Shown piece after piece: positions 1-7,919 of a stretch of 64,000 bases of DNA. The position numbers were made by a program, and so were the translations under genes. This DNA is from Clostridium sp. AF27-2AA (GTDB lineage Bacteria > Bacillota > Clostridia > Lachnospirales > Lachnospiraceae). Below the pieces are notes generated by a model. The model was not told the DNA's origin. It did no database searches and worked only from the letters and a program-made list of their open reading frames with translations. The number at the start of each line of letters is the position of its first letter. Position 1 is the stretch's first letter. The stretch is taken from positions 50,148 through 114,147 of the forward strand of contig NZ_QUFI01000011.1 in assembly GCF_003478505.1 (NCBI RefSeq), written 5' to 3'.

Positions 1-350
1 CACAGATCCAGTACTTTTTCTCCCGGTTTCGGCTCCAGCAGGGATACCACAGCCATGGCGCTCGGCTCCTGAATATAATAGGCTCCGGCTTCATGATATG
101 GATGACGGCCCGGACGGCTTTCCTGCGCATAATATAAACCTTCTCTGCACCAGGAAACCGGACGCAGGGAAAATGCTGCCTGGTTTTTTTCGGCAAATTC
201 TGCTGCTGGAACCTTCAGGGTATTTACCCTGAGTCCTAGCGCCCGTTCTTTTTCATAACTGGCAAGAAATGCATCACATTCGTCTCCCAGCATATCTTTC
301 ATTCTTGCCACAAATGCATCTGGCAGTCTCCAGGTTTCCTGCTGTCCCAT
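1..350 (-). CDS. RsmF/RsmB-type 16S rRNA m5C methyltransferase, 5' part only
   Basis: The first ~116 codons of a NOL1/NOP2/Sun-family RNA cytosine-C5 methyltransferase, which modifies 16S rRNA with SAM. It runs off the left edge of the window, so the catalytic cysteines are not seen. Visible are the N-terminal RNA-binding segment with LRVNTLKV (typical 'RxNTLK' block), the YYIQEPSAM block and the start of the SAM site (PGEKVLDL). The ATG at 350 follows AAAGGAG. Nothing here links it to its neighbours; it is an ordinary housekeeping gene. Family assignment is firm, but the exact rRNA position modified cannot be told from the N terminus. Confidence 0.85.
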   Translation of the reverse strand, partial: MGQQETWRLPDAFVARMKDMLGDECDAFLASYEKERALGLRVNTLKVPAAEFAEKNQAAFSLRPVSWCREGLYYAQESRPGRHPYHEAGAYYIQEPSAMAVVSLLEPKPGEKVLDL

Positions 351-476
351 CCGTGTCTCTCCTTTAGCTTTCTGAATTACATATTATTTTTCTTATAATA
401 ACAAATGAGTGAGGCCTTGAAACAAAGCCCCACTCCACTCTTTACAAAGTGTACAGATACAACTGAGATTCCTGAA

Positions 477-878
477 TTATAAGGTTACCTTATAATCGTC
501 AGAACCTTCTCCGTTTACTACATAGTAAGCAACATTTTCTTCCGGTTTTACATAAACTTCAATGGTTTTGATCTCTGCGCCCTTATGAGCTTCCGCATAT
601 GCCTTCACTGCCTTGTCCAGAACGTCTTTTGCAACGATCTGCTTGCCAGCGAATTCAATGTATACGCAAGCCTTCGGGTCTGCCTTCTTTGCAGGAGCTT
701 TCTTAGCTGGTGCTTTCTTGGTGGTCTCGACTGGCTTTGCTGCCGGTGCCTCAACAACTGCCTTTACCGGAGTTTCTGCCTTAACCTCTGCTGCAGTAGT
801 CTTAACTTCTGCCTTTACGGTCTCAGTCTTCGGTGCTGCTTTTGCTGCTGCTTTAGCTGCGCTTCTTCTTGTTGCCAT
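477..878 (-). CDS. DUF6465 family Lys/Ala-rich protein
   Basis: A 133-residue protein. The first ~75 residues are a low-complexity Ala/Lys/Pro/Val tail with histone-H1-like APAKKAPAKKA repeats. The last ~55 residues form a compact domain with the pattern of the Lachnospiraceae family DUF6465. The start was moved to the ATG at 878 because AGGAGG sits just upstream; the alternative at 896 has no such site. The basic tail suggests nucleic-acid binding, which is inference; no function is known to me. Confidence 0.8.
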   Translation of the reverse strand: MATRRSAAKAAAKAAPKTETVKAEVKTTAAEVKAETPVKAVVEAPAAKPVETTKKAPAKKAPAKKADPKACVYIEFAGKQIVAKDVLDKAVKAYAEAHKGAEIKTIEVYVKPEENVAYYVVNGEGSDDYKVTL

Positions 879-1026
879 AGTTCTTATCCTCCTCATTCGA
901 TTCCAAATATGGATTGCTCCCCATCGCCCGCTTTAGGACAGACGATGAGGGAATTATAAATCTGTTTCCCGTTTTTGTCAATGTTTTCCAACGGTTTCCC
1001 GTGAGTGAAGTCCGGTTGTTTTCGTT

Positions 1027-1335
1027 TTAGTGCAGGATCATTTCCGCAATATAAACGACCACACATGCACCGATGGAGACCCGGAACAGATTGCCGTCAA
1101 TCCAGGCCAGGATCACGCCTGCCGCAAAGCCAGCCAGTCCAGTAATCCGGTTTCCCGTTGCGGACAGGATAGATGGGAATGTCATGACGGACAAACTGAC
1201 ATATGGCACATAATACAGAAAAGACTGGATAAACGGATTTTTGATTTCCTTTCGAATCAATGTCAGCGGGAGAGCCCGCACAGCGTAGATTGTCAGGAAC
1301 ATCACCAGAATAGACGCGTAAATATTATGATTCAT
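1027..1335 (-). CDS. azlD: AzlD-type branched-chain amino acid exporter small subunit
   Basis: A 102-residue hydrophobic protein with about four membrane segments, matching the AzlD family in length and pattern. It pairs with AzlC to export branched-chain amino acids or analogues across the cytoplasmic membrane. The ATG at 1335 has AAAGGAGG upstream and lies inside the 3' end of azlC (11-bp overlap), so the two are translationally coupled. Substrate is inferred from the family. Confidence 0.88.
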   Translation of the reverse strand: MNHNIYASILVMFLTIYAVRALPLTLIRKEIKNPFIQSFLYYVPYVSLSVMTFPSILSATGNRITGLAGFAAGVILAWIDGNLFRVSIGACVVVYIAEMILH

Positions 1336-2047
1336 GCTGTTCCTCCTTTACCGGGAACAATACCGCTGCAGCCGCTGAAATCAGCACGGTCAGCAGGATG
1401 ATCTGAAATCCCGATGAAATATTTTTAAGCCCTGGAAGGCTCTGAAATAAAAAGCTTACCGCCATAGATACCACAACCACCGCGGCAATGATCTTATCCT
1501 TTCTTGCCGGCGGAACAACCACTGCAAGGAACATGCCGTAAATGGCCACACTCATGGCACTCATAACCGGCACCGGAAGAATCATGCCTACTACTGCACC
1601 AAGGAATGTACCAAGCACCCAGCCCGGAGCCGCCACACTGGCTGCTCCGTACTGGTAAAAGGGATTCAGTTTTCCCGGAACAGCCATGGAAATTCCAAAG
1701 ATTTCATCCGTTACTGCATAAGACATAAAAATACGGTGAAGAAACGGCCGGTTCTGCTGTACCTTCTGGGACAGCGCACTGGACATCAGCAGATACCGCA
1801 TGTTGATGACCACAGTAGTGATGATCATCTCCATAAATCCGGCACCCGACGCGATCATACTAATAGCCGCAAACTCTCCAGCCGATGCCAGCATCAGTGC
1901 AGACATCAGAGACGACTGCAGTGCATTCATTCCCGCCTTTCCTGCTGTAATGCCAAGGGTAAAAGCTACGGCAAAGTACCCAAGTCCAATGGGAACTCCG
2001 TCGCGCATTCCCGCAAGAAAACTTGTTTTATTGTCTTGTTGTTCCAT
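1325..2047 (-). CDS. azlC: AzlC-type branched-chain amino acid permease
   Basis: A 240-residue integral membrane protein with the AzlC N-terminal block (GLGYFAVAFTLGI) and several hydrophobic helices. It is the large subunit of the AzlCD exporter and overlaps azlD. The ATG at 2047 was chosen because AAGGGG lies nine bases upstream; an in-frame TTG further out lacks a site. The LysR gene at 2233 points away and its shared intergenic region could control azlCD, but no operator is identified. Confidence 0.9.
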   Translation of the reverse strand: MEQQDNKTSFLAGMRDGVPIGLGYFAVAFTLGITAGKAGMNALQSSLMSALMLASAGEFAAISMIASGAGFMEMIITTVVINMRYLLMSSALSQKVQQNRPFLHRIFMSYAVTDEIFGISMAVPGKLNPFYQYGAASVAAPGWVLGTFLGAVVGMILPVPVMSAMSVAIYGMFLAVVVPPARKDKIIAAVVVVSMAVSFLFQSLPGLKNISSGFQIILLTVLISAAAAVLFPVKEEQHES

Positions 2048-2159
2048 TGTAAAACCCCTTCTCAATTGTAAAATCCTGGTTTCTTCTGCAAAACCTGTTT
2101 CATTCTATCTCAGTCCATGAAGCAAGTCAAGCTGCAGTTCATGTGCTACGCGGCGGCCT

Positions 2160-2188
2160 TTGTGTTTTTTCCGGTTTTGTATTATAAT
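2160..2188 (+). promoter_or_regulatory. Sigma-A-type promoter of the LysR gene
   Basis: TTGTGT (2160-2165) and a perfect TATAAT (2183-2188) are separated by 17 bp, about 45 bp before the LysR start at 2233. Confidence 0.6.
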
Positions 2189-2232
2189 CCTTTTATCATG
2201 CAGTGCAGAAACCATGCAGAAAAGAGGATTCC

Positions 2233-3159
2233 ATGACTACGAAAGAACTTCTCTATGTTAAAACCGTGGCCGATGAAAAAAACATTTCGAAGGCTGCGAA
2301 AAAACTTTTTATCGCACAGCCATCTTTAAGCCAGTCCATCCAGCGAATTGAAGAATCTGTTGGAACGGAGCTGTTCAACCGCACATCCGGCGGCCTGACC
2401 ATGACCTTTGCCGGTGAGCGCTACTACCATATGGCGGTTCAGGTTTTAAAACTATATCAGGACTTTGAGATGGAAATCAGCGATATTAACAACTTAAAGA
2501 CCGGACGCATCCACCTTGGTACTACCAACCATCTGGGGACTCTGGTGCTCCCTAAGGTCCTTCCCCGCTTTCACGAACTCTGCGCCAATATCGAGCTGAA
2601 TATCAGTGAAGAAAACACGACTATACTGGAACAGCTTCTTCTGTCCGGGGAGTTGGACTTCGCCCTGATGCATGCGCCCTCTGATCCGGCGCAGCACCCT
2701 CAGTTTCACTATGACATCATGAAGCGGGATCCCTTTGTCCTGGCCATCGCGCCAGACCACCCGTTAACCGCCCTGGCTGAAATCCGGGAAGGATACCCAT
2801 ACCCAGTTCTGGACATCCGCCTTGCGGCAAAAGAGCCATTTTTAATGCTTCACACTTCCCAGCGTATCCGCCAGATTACCGACAACGTACTGCGCCGGGC
2901 CGGAATCACACGGCCGCGCATTTCCATGACGCTGCGCAACTTTGAGACCACACAGCTTCTGGCCGCCAAAGGCATGGGCCTGGCTTTGATTCCGCTGGAA
3001 TATTCGCGTATTTCCCCTTCGGATTTCCAACCATCCCTCCTCTGCATCGACAAAAAATATCATGCCTACTGGGACACCTGCATTGCCACTCTAAAAGACG
3101 GCTTTCTGTCAAAAGCAGACCAGCTCTTCATCCGCATCGCAAAGGAAGAGCTGGCCTGA
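2233..3159 (+). CDS. LysR-family transcriptional regulator
   Basis: A 308-residue regulator. Residues ~1-60 are the winged helix-turn-helix (NISKAAKKLFIAQPSLSQSI), followed by the two-lobe effector domain to the end. The ATG at 2233 has AGAGGA upstream. It belongs to the same LysR subgroup as the genes at 40593 and 12561 by N-terminal resemblance. It is divergent from azlCD and convergent with the M42 peptidase, so a target in either direction is possible. The effector is unknown. Confidence 0.92.
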   Translation: MTTKELLYVKTVADEKNISKAAKKLFIAQPSLSQSIQRIEESVGTELFNRTSGGLTMTFAGERYYHMAVQVLKLYQDFEMEISDINNLKTGRIHLGTTNHLGTLVLPKVLPRFHELCANIELNISEENTTILEQLLLSGELDFALMHAPSDPAQHPQFHYDIMKRDPFVLAIAPDHPLTALAEIREGYPYPVLDIRLAAKEPFLMLHTSQRIRQITDNVLRRAGITRPRISMTLRNFETTQLLAAKGMGLALIPLEYSRISPSDFQPSLLCIDKKYHAYWDTCIATLKDGFLSKADQLFIRIAKEELA

Positions 3160-3184
3160 ACAGGTCTTTTATTCAGTTTCGTAA

Positions 3185-4276
3185 TTACAGCACATCCTGT
3201 CGCATAATATGACGGATACGCTCTTCATTTAATCCGCGGATGACCTCAACTGCCATTTTGATAGTAGATTCGATGTCTTCCTTTGCGCAGAAGTTGTAGT
3301 GGGTGTGCACATAACGGGACGGGATGCCCAGAACCAGAACCGGAACTGCCTGATGCGTCAGATGAATTTTACCTGCATTGGTGCTGCCGCCGCGTCTCAC
3401 CGCATCCTGGCATTTGATTCCGTATTTGTCAGCGATCTCATGGGCATAAGCCATAAACGCGTCATTGGCCACATAGCTGTTGTCCATATGACGGATCTGC
3501 ACACCCTTCTTTAAGCAGCCCTGGGCTACACCGGTACGGTAATAGAAATCGTCTGCCGGAGATCCCTCAAACACAATAGCAAGATCCGGCTTTACCTGCT
3601 GTGCAGTGACGGTTGCGCCGCGCATGCCAACCTCCTCCTGGGAAGCAAAGGCACCGACAACATCCACGGCCAGGCTCTCTGTCTCCTTCATCAGGGCTTT
3701 CATGGTCTCAATGATGCAGACACAGCCAAGACGGTTATCAAACGCCTTTCCGGAACAGATGCCGTGTTTTTCATCATAGGAGAAGGTCACATCCGGCATG
3801 ATCGGATCGCCGACGTGGATTCCGTAATCCTCTTCGATCTCCTGTCTGCTGCTGGCTCCGACATCCACCTTTAATTCCTCGATCGTCAGGGAATTGTCGG
3901 CCTTCTGGGCTGCCGTTAAGAAATGTACCGGCTTGGATGTAATGATTCCCTTGATTTTTTCGCCTTTACTATTGCGCACAATGACACTGTGGGCCGGAAG
4001 GCTGGTCATATGAAATCCGCCCAGGGTGATGATGCTGAGAAGTCCGTTATCCTCCACGTTCTGGACCATAAAGCCGCATTCATCGGTATGCGCATCCAGC
4101 ATAAACACCGGGCGGTTTCCCTTTGCGTCCGGCATCGTCGCATATACATTATACATCGCGTCGTTTCTTAAATTCAGCCCCTCGCAATGCTTCTGTACTG
4201 CTTTTACAACCTCTTCCTCAAAACCGCTCGGGCCGAAAGCGTTGGTTAAATCCTCAATTGTCTTTAAATCTGCCAT
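3185..4276 (-). CDS. M42-family metallo-aminopeptidase
   Basis: A 363-residue cytoplasmic dinuclear-metal aminopeptidase of the M42 glutamyl aminopeptidase/PepA/tetrahedral TET family, releasing N-terminal residues from peptides. Visible metal and catalytic blocks are LDAHTDE (~res 81), GKAFDNRLGC (~res 179), ASQEEVGMRG (~res 212) and RRGGSTNAGKIH (~res 311), all intact. Length is normal. It lies 26 bp downstream of the DppA gene and probably shares its transcript, pointing to peptide catabolism. The ATG at 4276 follows GGGAGG. Confidence 0.93.
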   Translation of the reverse strand: MADLKTIEDLTNAFGPSGFEEEVVKAVQKHCEGLNLRNDAMYNVYATMPDAKGNRPVFMLDAHTDECGFMVQNVEDNGLLSIITLGGFHMTSLPAHSVIVRNSKGEKIKGIITSKPVHFLTAAQKADNSLTIEELKVDVGASSRQEIEEDYGIHVGDPIMPDVTFSYDEKHGICSGKAFDNRLGCVCIIETMKALMKETESLAVDVVGAFASQEEVGMRGATVTAQQVKPDLAIVFEGSPADDFYYRTGVAQGCLKKGVQIRHMDNSYVANDAFMAYAHEIADKYGIKCQDAVRRGGSTNAGKIHLTHQAVPVLVLGIPSRYVHTHYNFCAKEDIESTIKMAVEVIRGLNEERIRHIMRQDVL

Positions 4277-4302
4277 GGTTCATATCCTCCCTGTATGTTC
4301 TT

Positions 4303-5115
4303 CTAATATACCACAAATGAATGAGCTGTCACAATATCCATCCAGTTTTTGCTGGTAAGACGGTTGGTGCGCGCGTCTACCGCCTCCATGCCCGGATAAA
4401 AGGACATCTGGTAAGCTTTTTTCAGATCCTTGTAGTTTACCTCATAAGTGAACTGCTCCGGAAGCGTGACTCTGCATGCAGCAAGCTTTGCCTCTACATC
4501 ACCGGAAAGCACTTCTGTGACAGAAGCTTTCAGATCTGCGATCACAGTCTTTGGTGATACATTCCAGGCACTTCCGCCCACACCCTTCTTGGAAGACACC
4601 GTCGTGATCTGCGGAACCAGCTCCTTTGAGAGCTCACAGATGCGCTCGTCACCGGATAAGAAGAGCACCGGAACACCATACATGGCCGCCGTATAAGTGT
4701 TCAGCATGAATTCGCTCATCCGTTTTCCGTTTAACTCAATAAAATTGCTGGCCCCCGTGGAGGTATGGCTCAGCGGACTTCCCGGATCGCCGGCCGGTGC
4801 ATGGTATCCTATATAAAATACTGCATCGAATGCCTCATCAAGACCATACATCATGTTGATGGGATGACCGCTCTTTCCACGGATCAGGGTGACATGCTCC
4901 GGCATGGCCATCACATCAATGTTCGTGGCATCTCCGTGTCCGTCCTTTACTACGATCTCATCCACACCAGCAGCCAGAGCTGCCTCGCAGACAGCCACGA
5001 CCTCATCGGTCATCTGCTTTGCGTATTTCTGGTAAGCCGGTTCGTCTTTGTGGGTTTCATAATTGAGGGTTGTTCCGGCACAGCCTTCAATATCCGCACT
5101 GATAAACAGTTTCAT
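4303..5115 (-). CDS. dppA: M55-family D-aminopeptidase DppA
   Basis: A 270-residue zinc D-aminopeptidase. The N-terminal SADIEG block places Asp8 and Glu10 exactly where the Bacillus DppA metal ligands lie, and the DGHGDA block (~res 59) supplies the next His. The family cuts D-Ala peptides from cell-wall turnover and usually sits in a dipeptide ABC operon. Here the neighbour upstream is only the 3' stub of an oligopeptide ABC ATPase (5240-5487), so the transporter appears to have been deleted. The ATG at 5115 follows AGAGAGG. Confidence 0.92.
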   Translation of the reverse strand: MKLFISADIEGCAGTTLNYETHKDEPAYQKYAKQMTDEVVAVCEAALAAGVDEIVVKDGHGDATNIDVMAMPEHVTLIRGKSGHPINMMYGLDEAFDAVFYIGYHAPAGDPGSPLSHTSTGASNFIELNGKRMSEFMLNTYTAAMYGVPVLFLSGDERICELSKELVPQITTVSSKKGVGGSAWNVSPKTVIADLKASVTEVLSGDVEAKLAACRVTLPEQFTYEVNYKDLKKAYQMSFYPGMEAVDARTNRLTSKNWMDIVTAHSFVVY

Positions 5116-5175
5116 TGTTCGTGCCTCTCTTTTTATGAAAATTTTAATTGCGTTTTTTCAAAAGGCGGCAAAAGA

Positions 5176-5215
5176 GCCGGTTCATGGCATCTAGTCATGA
5201 AACCGGCTCCTCTGC
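5176..5215 (-). terminator. Intrinsic terminator between the ABC ATPase stub and dppA
   Basis: The minus strand reads GAGCCGGTTTCATG, a loop, CATGAACCGGCTC and then a T-rich stretch. It lies between the ABC ATPase stop (5240) and the dppA start (5115), so dppA needs its own start point or read-through. Confidence 0.65.
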
Positions 5216-5239
5216 CATGTAATTGCTATTCTGACTGCA

Positions 5240-5487
5240 TTACTGATGAATCACTGCGTTCTCCGCAGCTTTCGCGTTCTTCTTCGCTTCCTCGGTGTCG
5301 TACAGATGGCAGTATACAAAATGATCGTCACCTACCTGGTACTTCTGCGGAGCCTCCGTTTTGCAGCGCTCCATGCACTTCGGGCAGCGGGTGTGGAATT
5401 TACATCCACTCGGCGGATTCAGTGCAGAGGGGATATTGCCCTCCAGAATGATCCGGTCTTTCTTTGCCTTCGGGTCCGGGATACGGT
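5240..5487 (-). pseudogene. 3' remnant of an oligopeptide/dipeptide ABC transporter ATPase (OppF/DppF type)
   Basis: About 80 codons that end in a normal stop at 5240 and carry the C-terminal oligo_HPY region of OppF/DppF ATPases: [22 protein letters not shown] and the cysteine block FHTRCPKC. The Walker motifs and signature are absent because sequence beyond about 5487 switches to an unrelated gene on the other strand. It is a relic of an operon that would have fed dppA and the M42 peptidase. Confidence 0.85.
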
Positions 5488-5592
5488 CTTGGAATCCAGT
5501 GGCACCCGGAAGCCATGCTGGTGGCATCCGATGATATGCTTCCGGTCTTTACCGGACTGATCGAAGCAGCGAAAAAAGCCGCTGACAAATAA
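5482..5592 (+). pseudogene. 3' remnant of a PuuD-type gamma-glutamyl-GABA hydrolase (class I amidotransferase, C26)
   Basis: The plus strand encodes [11 protein letters not shown] followed by a short helical tail and a stop at 5590-5592. IQWHPE is the conserved His/Glu end of the catalytic triad in PuuD/peptidase C26 enzymes. The N-terminal ~200 residues with the nucleophile Cys are missing. It abuts the OppF stub head-to-head, so both 5' parts were lost together. Confidence 0.75.
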
Positions 5593-5619
5593 TCCTGCTC
5601 AAATACATTCAACGCCAGA

Positions 5620-5671
5620 AGCGGACTGCAGGCAGAGAAATCGTTTCTCTCATCCTGCAATCCGCTTTTTC
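5620..5671 (+). terminator. Intrinsic terminator after the PuuD remnant
   Basis: A long hairpin: GCGGACTGCAGG.AGAGAAA pairs with TTTCTCT..CCTGCA.TCCGC, followed by TTTTTCT. Confidence 0.8.
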
Positions 5672-5705
5672 TATACAGTTTCTGTTGATTGTCTGAACGA
5701 ATTTG

Positions 5706-6776
5706 TTACTGTTTCGGATCCTGGTCTTCAAGATACTCCGCCAGACTGTAATAAAGTTCTCCTGCCAGTCCGCGGGTCCGCTCTGCTGCTGTCATGGAAT
5801 TTAAGATTGCTTCCTGCTCTGCCTCCGCAGCAGCAAGAAATGCCCGGTTGATCACATGCTCCGGAATCGCCTGAATCTGCAGCAGTTTCTCTTCTGTGCC
5901 GGATGGAATCCGGTTTTCTGTGGTAAATCCGATCATGACCTCGCCGCTTCCGTGACCGGTATATCCGCCGGTGCGGGCAATGCCAACGCCGGTTCTCCGA
6001 AGAATCCGTTTTAACTGGCGGCTGGTCAGCGGAAGGTCCGTGGCCAGAATACTCATGATGGAGCCCTTGTCTTCTTCCGATGCCGCCATATCGTCTTTTT
6101 CCTGCTTCCAGTCCAGAATCTTCGCTCCAACAGCCTCTCCGTTTAACACAAAATCCTCTGTTGCGCCAAAATTGGACTGAACCAAGACACCAATGGTGTA
6201 TTCTTTCTCTCCGATCCGGATCACACGGGACGCAGACCCAATCCCGCCTTTCATGCCATAGCAGATGGTTCCGGTTCCGGCCCCAACAGCTCCTTCTTCA
6301 AAGTCATCTGCAACAGACGCAAACGCCTGGCGTACTTCAGCCGCCCCCACAGCCCGCTTTTGAATCCGATTGATGCGGCTATCATTACATTCACCCACCA
6401 CTGGATTGATGCTCATGGGTTCCAGACCGTCTTTTTCGCACTGTTCCACCACAATATCCACCATAACATCCCACACTTTTCCTACATTTAAGGTATTGGT
6501 CAGGGCAATGGGCGTTTCCAATGTGCCAAGTTCTTCTATCTGCACCAGGCCGGCACTTTTGCCAAACCCGTTATGAACATAGGCGGCTGCGGTGTATTTC
6601 TTCGCAAAGGCATTGTCCTCTCCTGGAAGAATCACGGTCACCCCGGTATGATTTTCTTCTGTTTTTATGGTACAGTGCCCGACCTTCACACCAGGCACAT
6701 CCGTAATCTTATTTCGTTTTCCAGTCTCCAGGCGTCCTGGCACAATGCCAAAATCCCGAATTCGTTTTTTCTCCAC
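5706..6776 (-). CDS. P1-family aminopeptidase/D-esterase (DmpA/BapA type)
   Basis: An Ntn-like self-processing hydrolase of about 356 residues. The N-terminal block ITDVPGVKVGHCT is diagnostic of the family. The GGIGSAS segment in the middle is the likely autocleavage site, with the nucleophile Ser following Gly. DmpA relatives release L- or D-residues or beta-peptides. A GTG start at 6776 was chosen because GAGAGG precedes it and it clears the upstream aminotransferase stop (6820); an ATG at 6836 would overlap that gene. It follows the D-amino-acid aminotransferase and sits near DppA, which suggests catabolism of D-residue peptides. Confidence 0.88.
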   Translation of the reverse strand: MEKKRIRDFGIVPGRLETGKRNKITDVPGVKVGHCTIKTEENHTGVTVILPGEDNAFAKKYTAAAYVHNGFGKSAGLVQIEELGTLETPIALTNTLNVGKVWDVMVDIVVEQCEKDGLEPMSINPVVGECNDSRINRIQKRAVGAAEVRQAFASVADDFEEGAVGAGTGTICYGMKGGIGSASRVIRIGEKEYTIGVLVQSNFGATEDFVLNGEAVGAKILDWKQEKDDMAASEEDKGSIMSILATDLPLTSRQLKRILRRTGVGIARTGGYTGHGSGEVMIGFTTENRIPSGTEEKLLQIQAIPEHVINRAFLAAAEAEQEAILNSMTAAERTRGLAGELYYSLAEYLEDQDPKQ

Positions 6777-6819
6777 GTTATCTTCCTCTCTTCTTTCCAT
6801 TCTGGACCGCCACGACAGA

Positions 6820-7662
6820 TTATTTTCCAATCTCATTGAAATATTGGTCGCGCAGCTTCTGTATCAGTTCCGGATTCTTCATGCCGACTGCCCTTTTGTT
6901 TAACTCCATAGCCCGCATGCTCGGATGACTGGTACTGGTCACCAGGATCTCATCTGCCGTGTAAAGCTCCTCCAGGGTAAATGCTCGCTCCTCCACCGGA
7001 ATCCCCAGCTCAACGCACCAGCGGATGATGTGTTTTCTCTCTGTGCCAGGAAGAATCAGATTGTCCAGCGGATGTGTAATAAACACACCATCCTTTACCA
7101 TGGAAATATTGGAATGAGAACACTCCGTTACATAGCCGTCCCGGACAAAGACCGTCTCATTGCAGCCTGCCTCGGATGCCTGCTGGGCTGCCATCACATT
7201 GGGGATCAGATTTAAAGTCTTGATGTTGCAATGGTAGAAACGGGTATCAGGAATACTGATGAGACGATATTCATCGGACATCTGTACGCCGTTCCACGGT
7301 TTGCTGTATACATACAGATTACTGGAAACGCCCTCCCCTGGGAAGAGATGGTTACGCGGAGAGGTTCCTCTGGTCGCCTGCCAGTAAAGGAACTGGCAGC
7401 TGCTCTCTAACTTCTGCACCAGATCCGTCAGAAGCGCGCCGACTTCTTCTTTTGTATAGGGAAGCTCAATGCGAAGCATGGCTGCACTGTTAAACATGCG
7501 GTCCAGATGATCCTGCAGAGCAAAGATCTTATGGTCAAATACCATGGCCGCTTCGTAAATTCCATCTCCGAAGTAGAATCCACGATCATTAGCCGGAATC
7601 ATCATATCGTCAATCGCTGTAATCTTTCCGTTATAATAAGCAAGGTCCCTCATCTTATCCAT
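6820..7662 (-). CDS. dat: D-amino-acid aminotransferase-like class IV PLP enzyme
   Basis: A 280-residue fold-type IV aminotransferase that would interconvert D-Ala/2-oxoglutarate and pyruvate/D-Glu. The catalytic Lys lies in NIKTLNLIPNVMA (~res 145-160), the DRGFYFGDGIYE block is near residue 25, and the LPGTERK segment is in the C-terminal half. The ATG at 7662 has AAGGAG upstream. It heads a small operon with the P1 peptidase. Branched-chain or 4-amino-4-deoxychorismate activities occur in this fold, but the local sequence fits Dat best. Confidence 0.85.
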   Translation of the reverse strand: MDKMRDLAYYNGKITAIDDMMIPANDRGFYFGDGIYEAAMVFDHKIFALQDHLDRMFNSAAMLRIELPYTKEEVGALLTDLVQKLESSCQFLYWQATRGTSPRNHLFPGEGVSSNLYVYSKPWNGVQMSDEYRLISIPDTRFYHCNIKTLNLIPNVMAAQQASEAGCNETVFVRDGYVTECSHSNISMVKDGVFITHPLDNLILPGTERKHIIRWCVELGIPVEERAFTLEELYTADEILVTSTSHPSMRAMELNKRAVGMKNPELIQKLRDQYFNEIGK

Positions 7663-7919
7663 ATTCTTCTCCTTATCTTCCGGTTCATGGCCGCTTTGCT
7701 GCTGCTTCATTCTCCAGCAGTACAGATTGCGCGGTCATGAAGTCCGTAGGTGTCTTTGCTGTAAGTAGTATACAATGTGAATTTTTAAAAGTAAATAGCT
7801 GTGCTGAACTGTAACTGAGATTTTGCAAAAGATTGGTCAGTCACATTTTCAAAATCAGTCTATTGTGATAAACTAGGGAAAGAACAATCAACTGTCCAGA
7901 ACCCAGAGGAGGAAAGATT

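Noticed and set aside
613..936. Long plus-strand frames opposite the DUF6465 gene
   Set aside because: They are antisense products of its Ala/Lys-rich codons and lack ribosome sites.
914..952. Hairpin CCCCATCG..CGATGAGG as a terminator or riboswitch
   Set aside because: Stem is short with mispairs and has no T run; no riboswitch consensus recognised.
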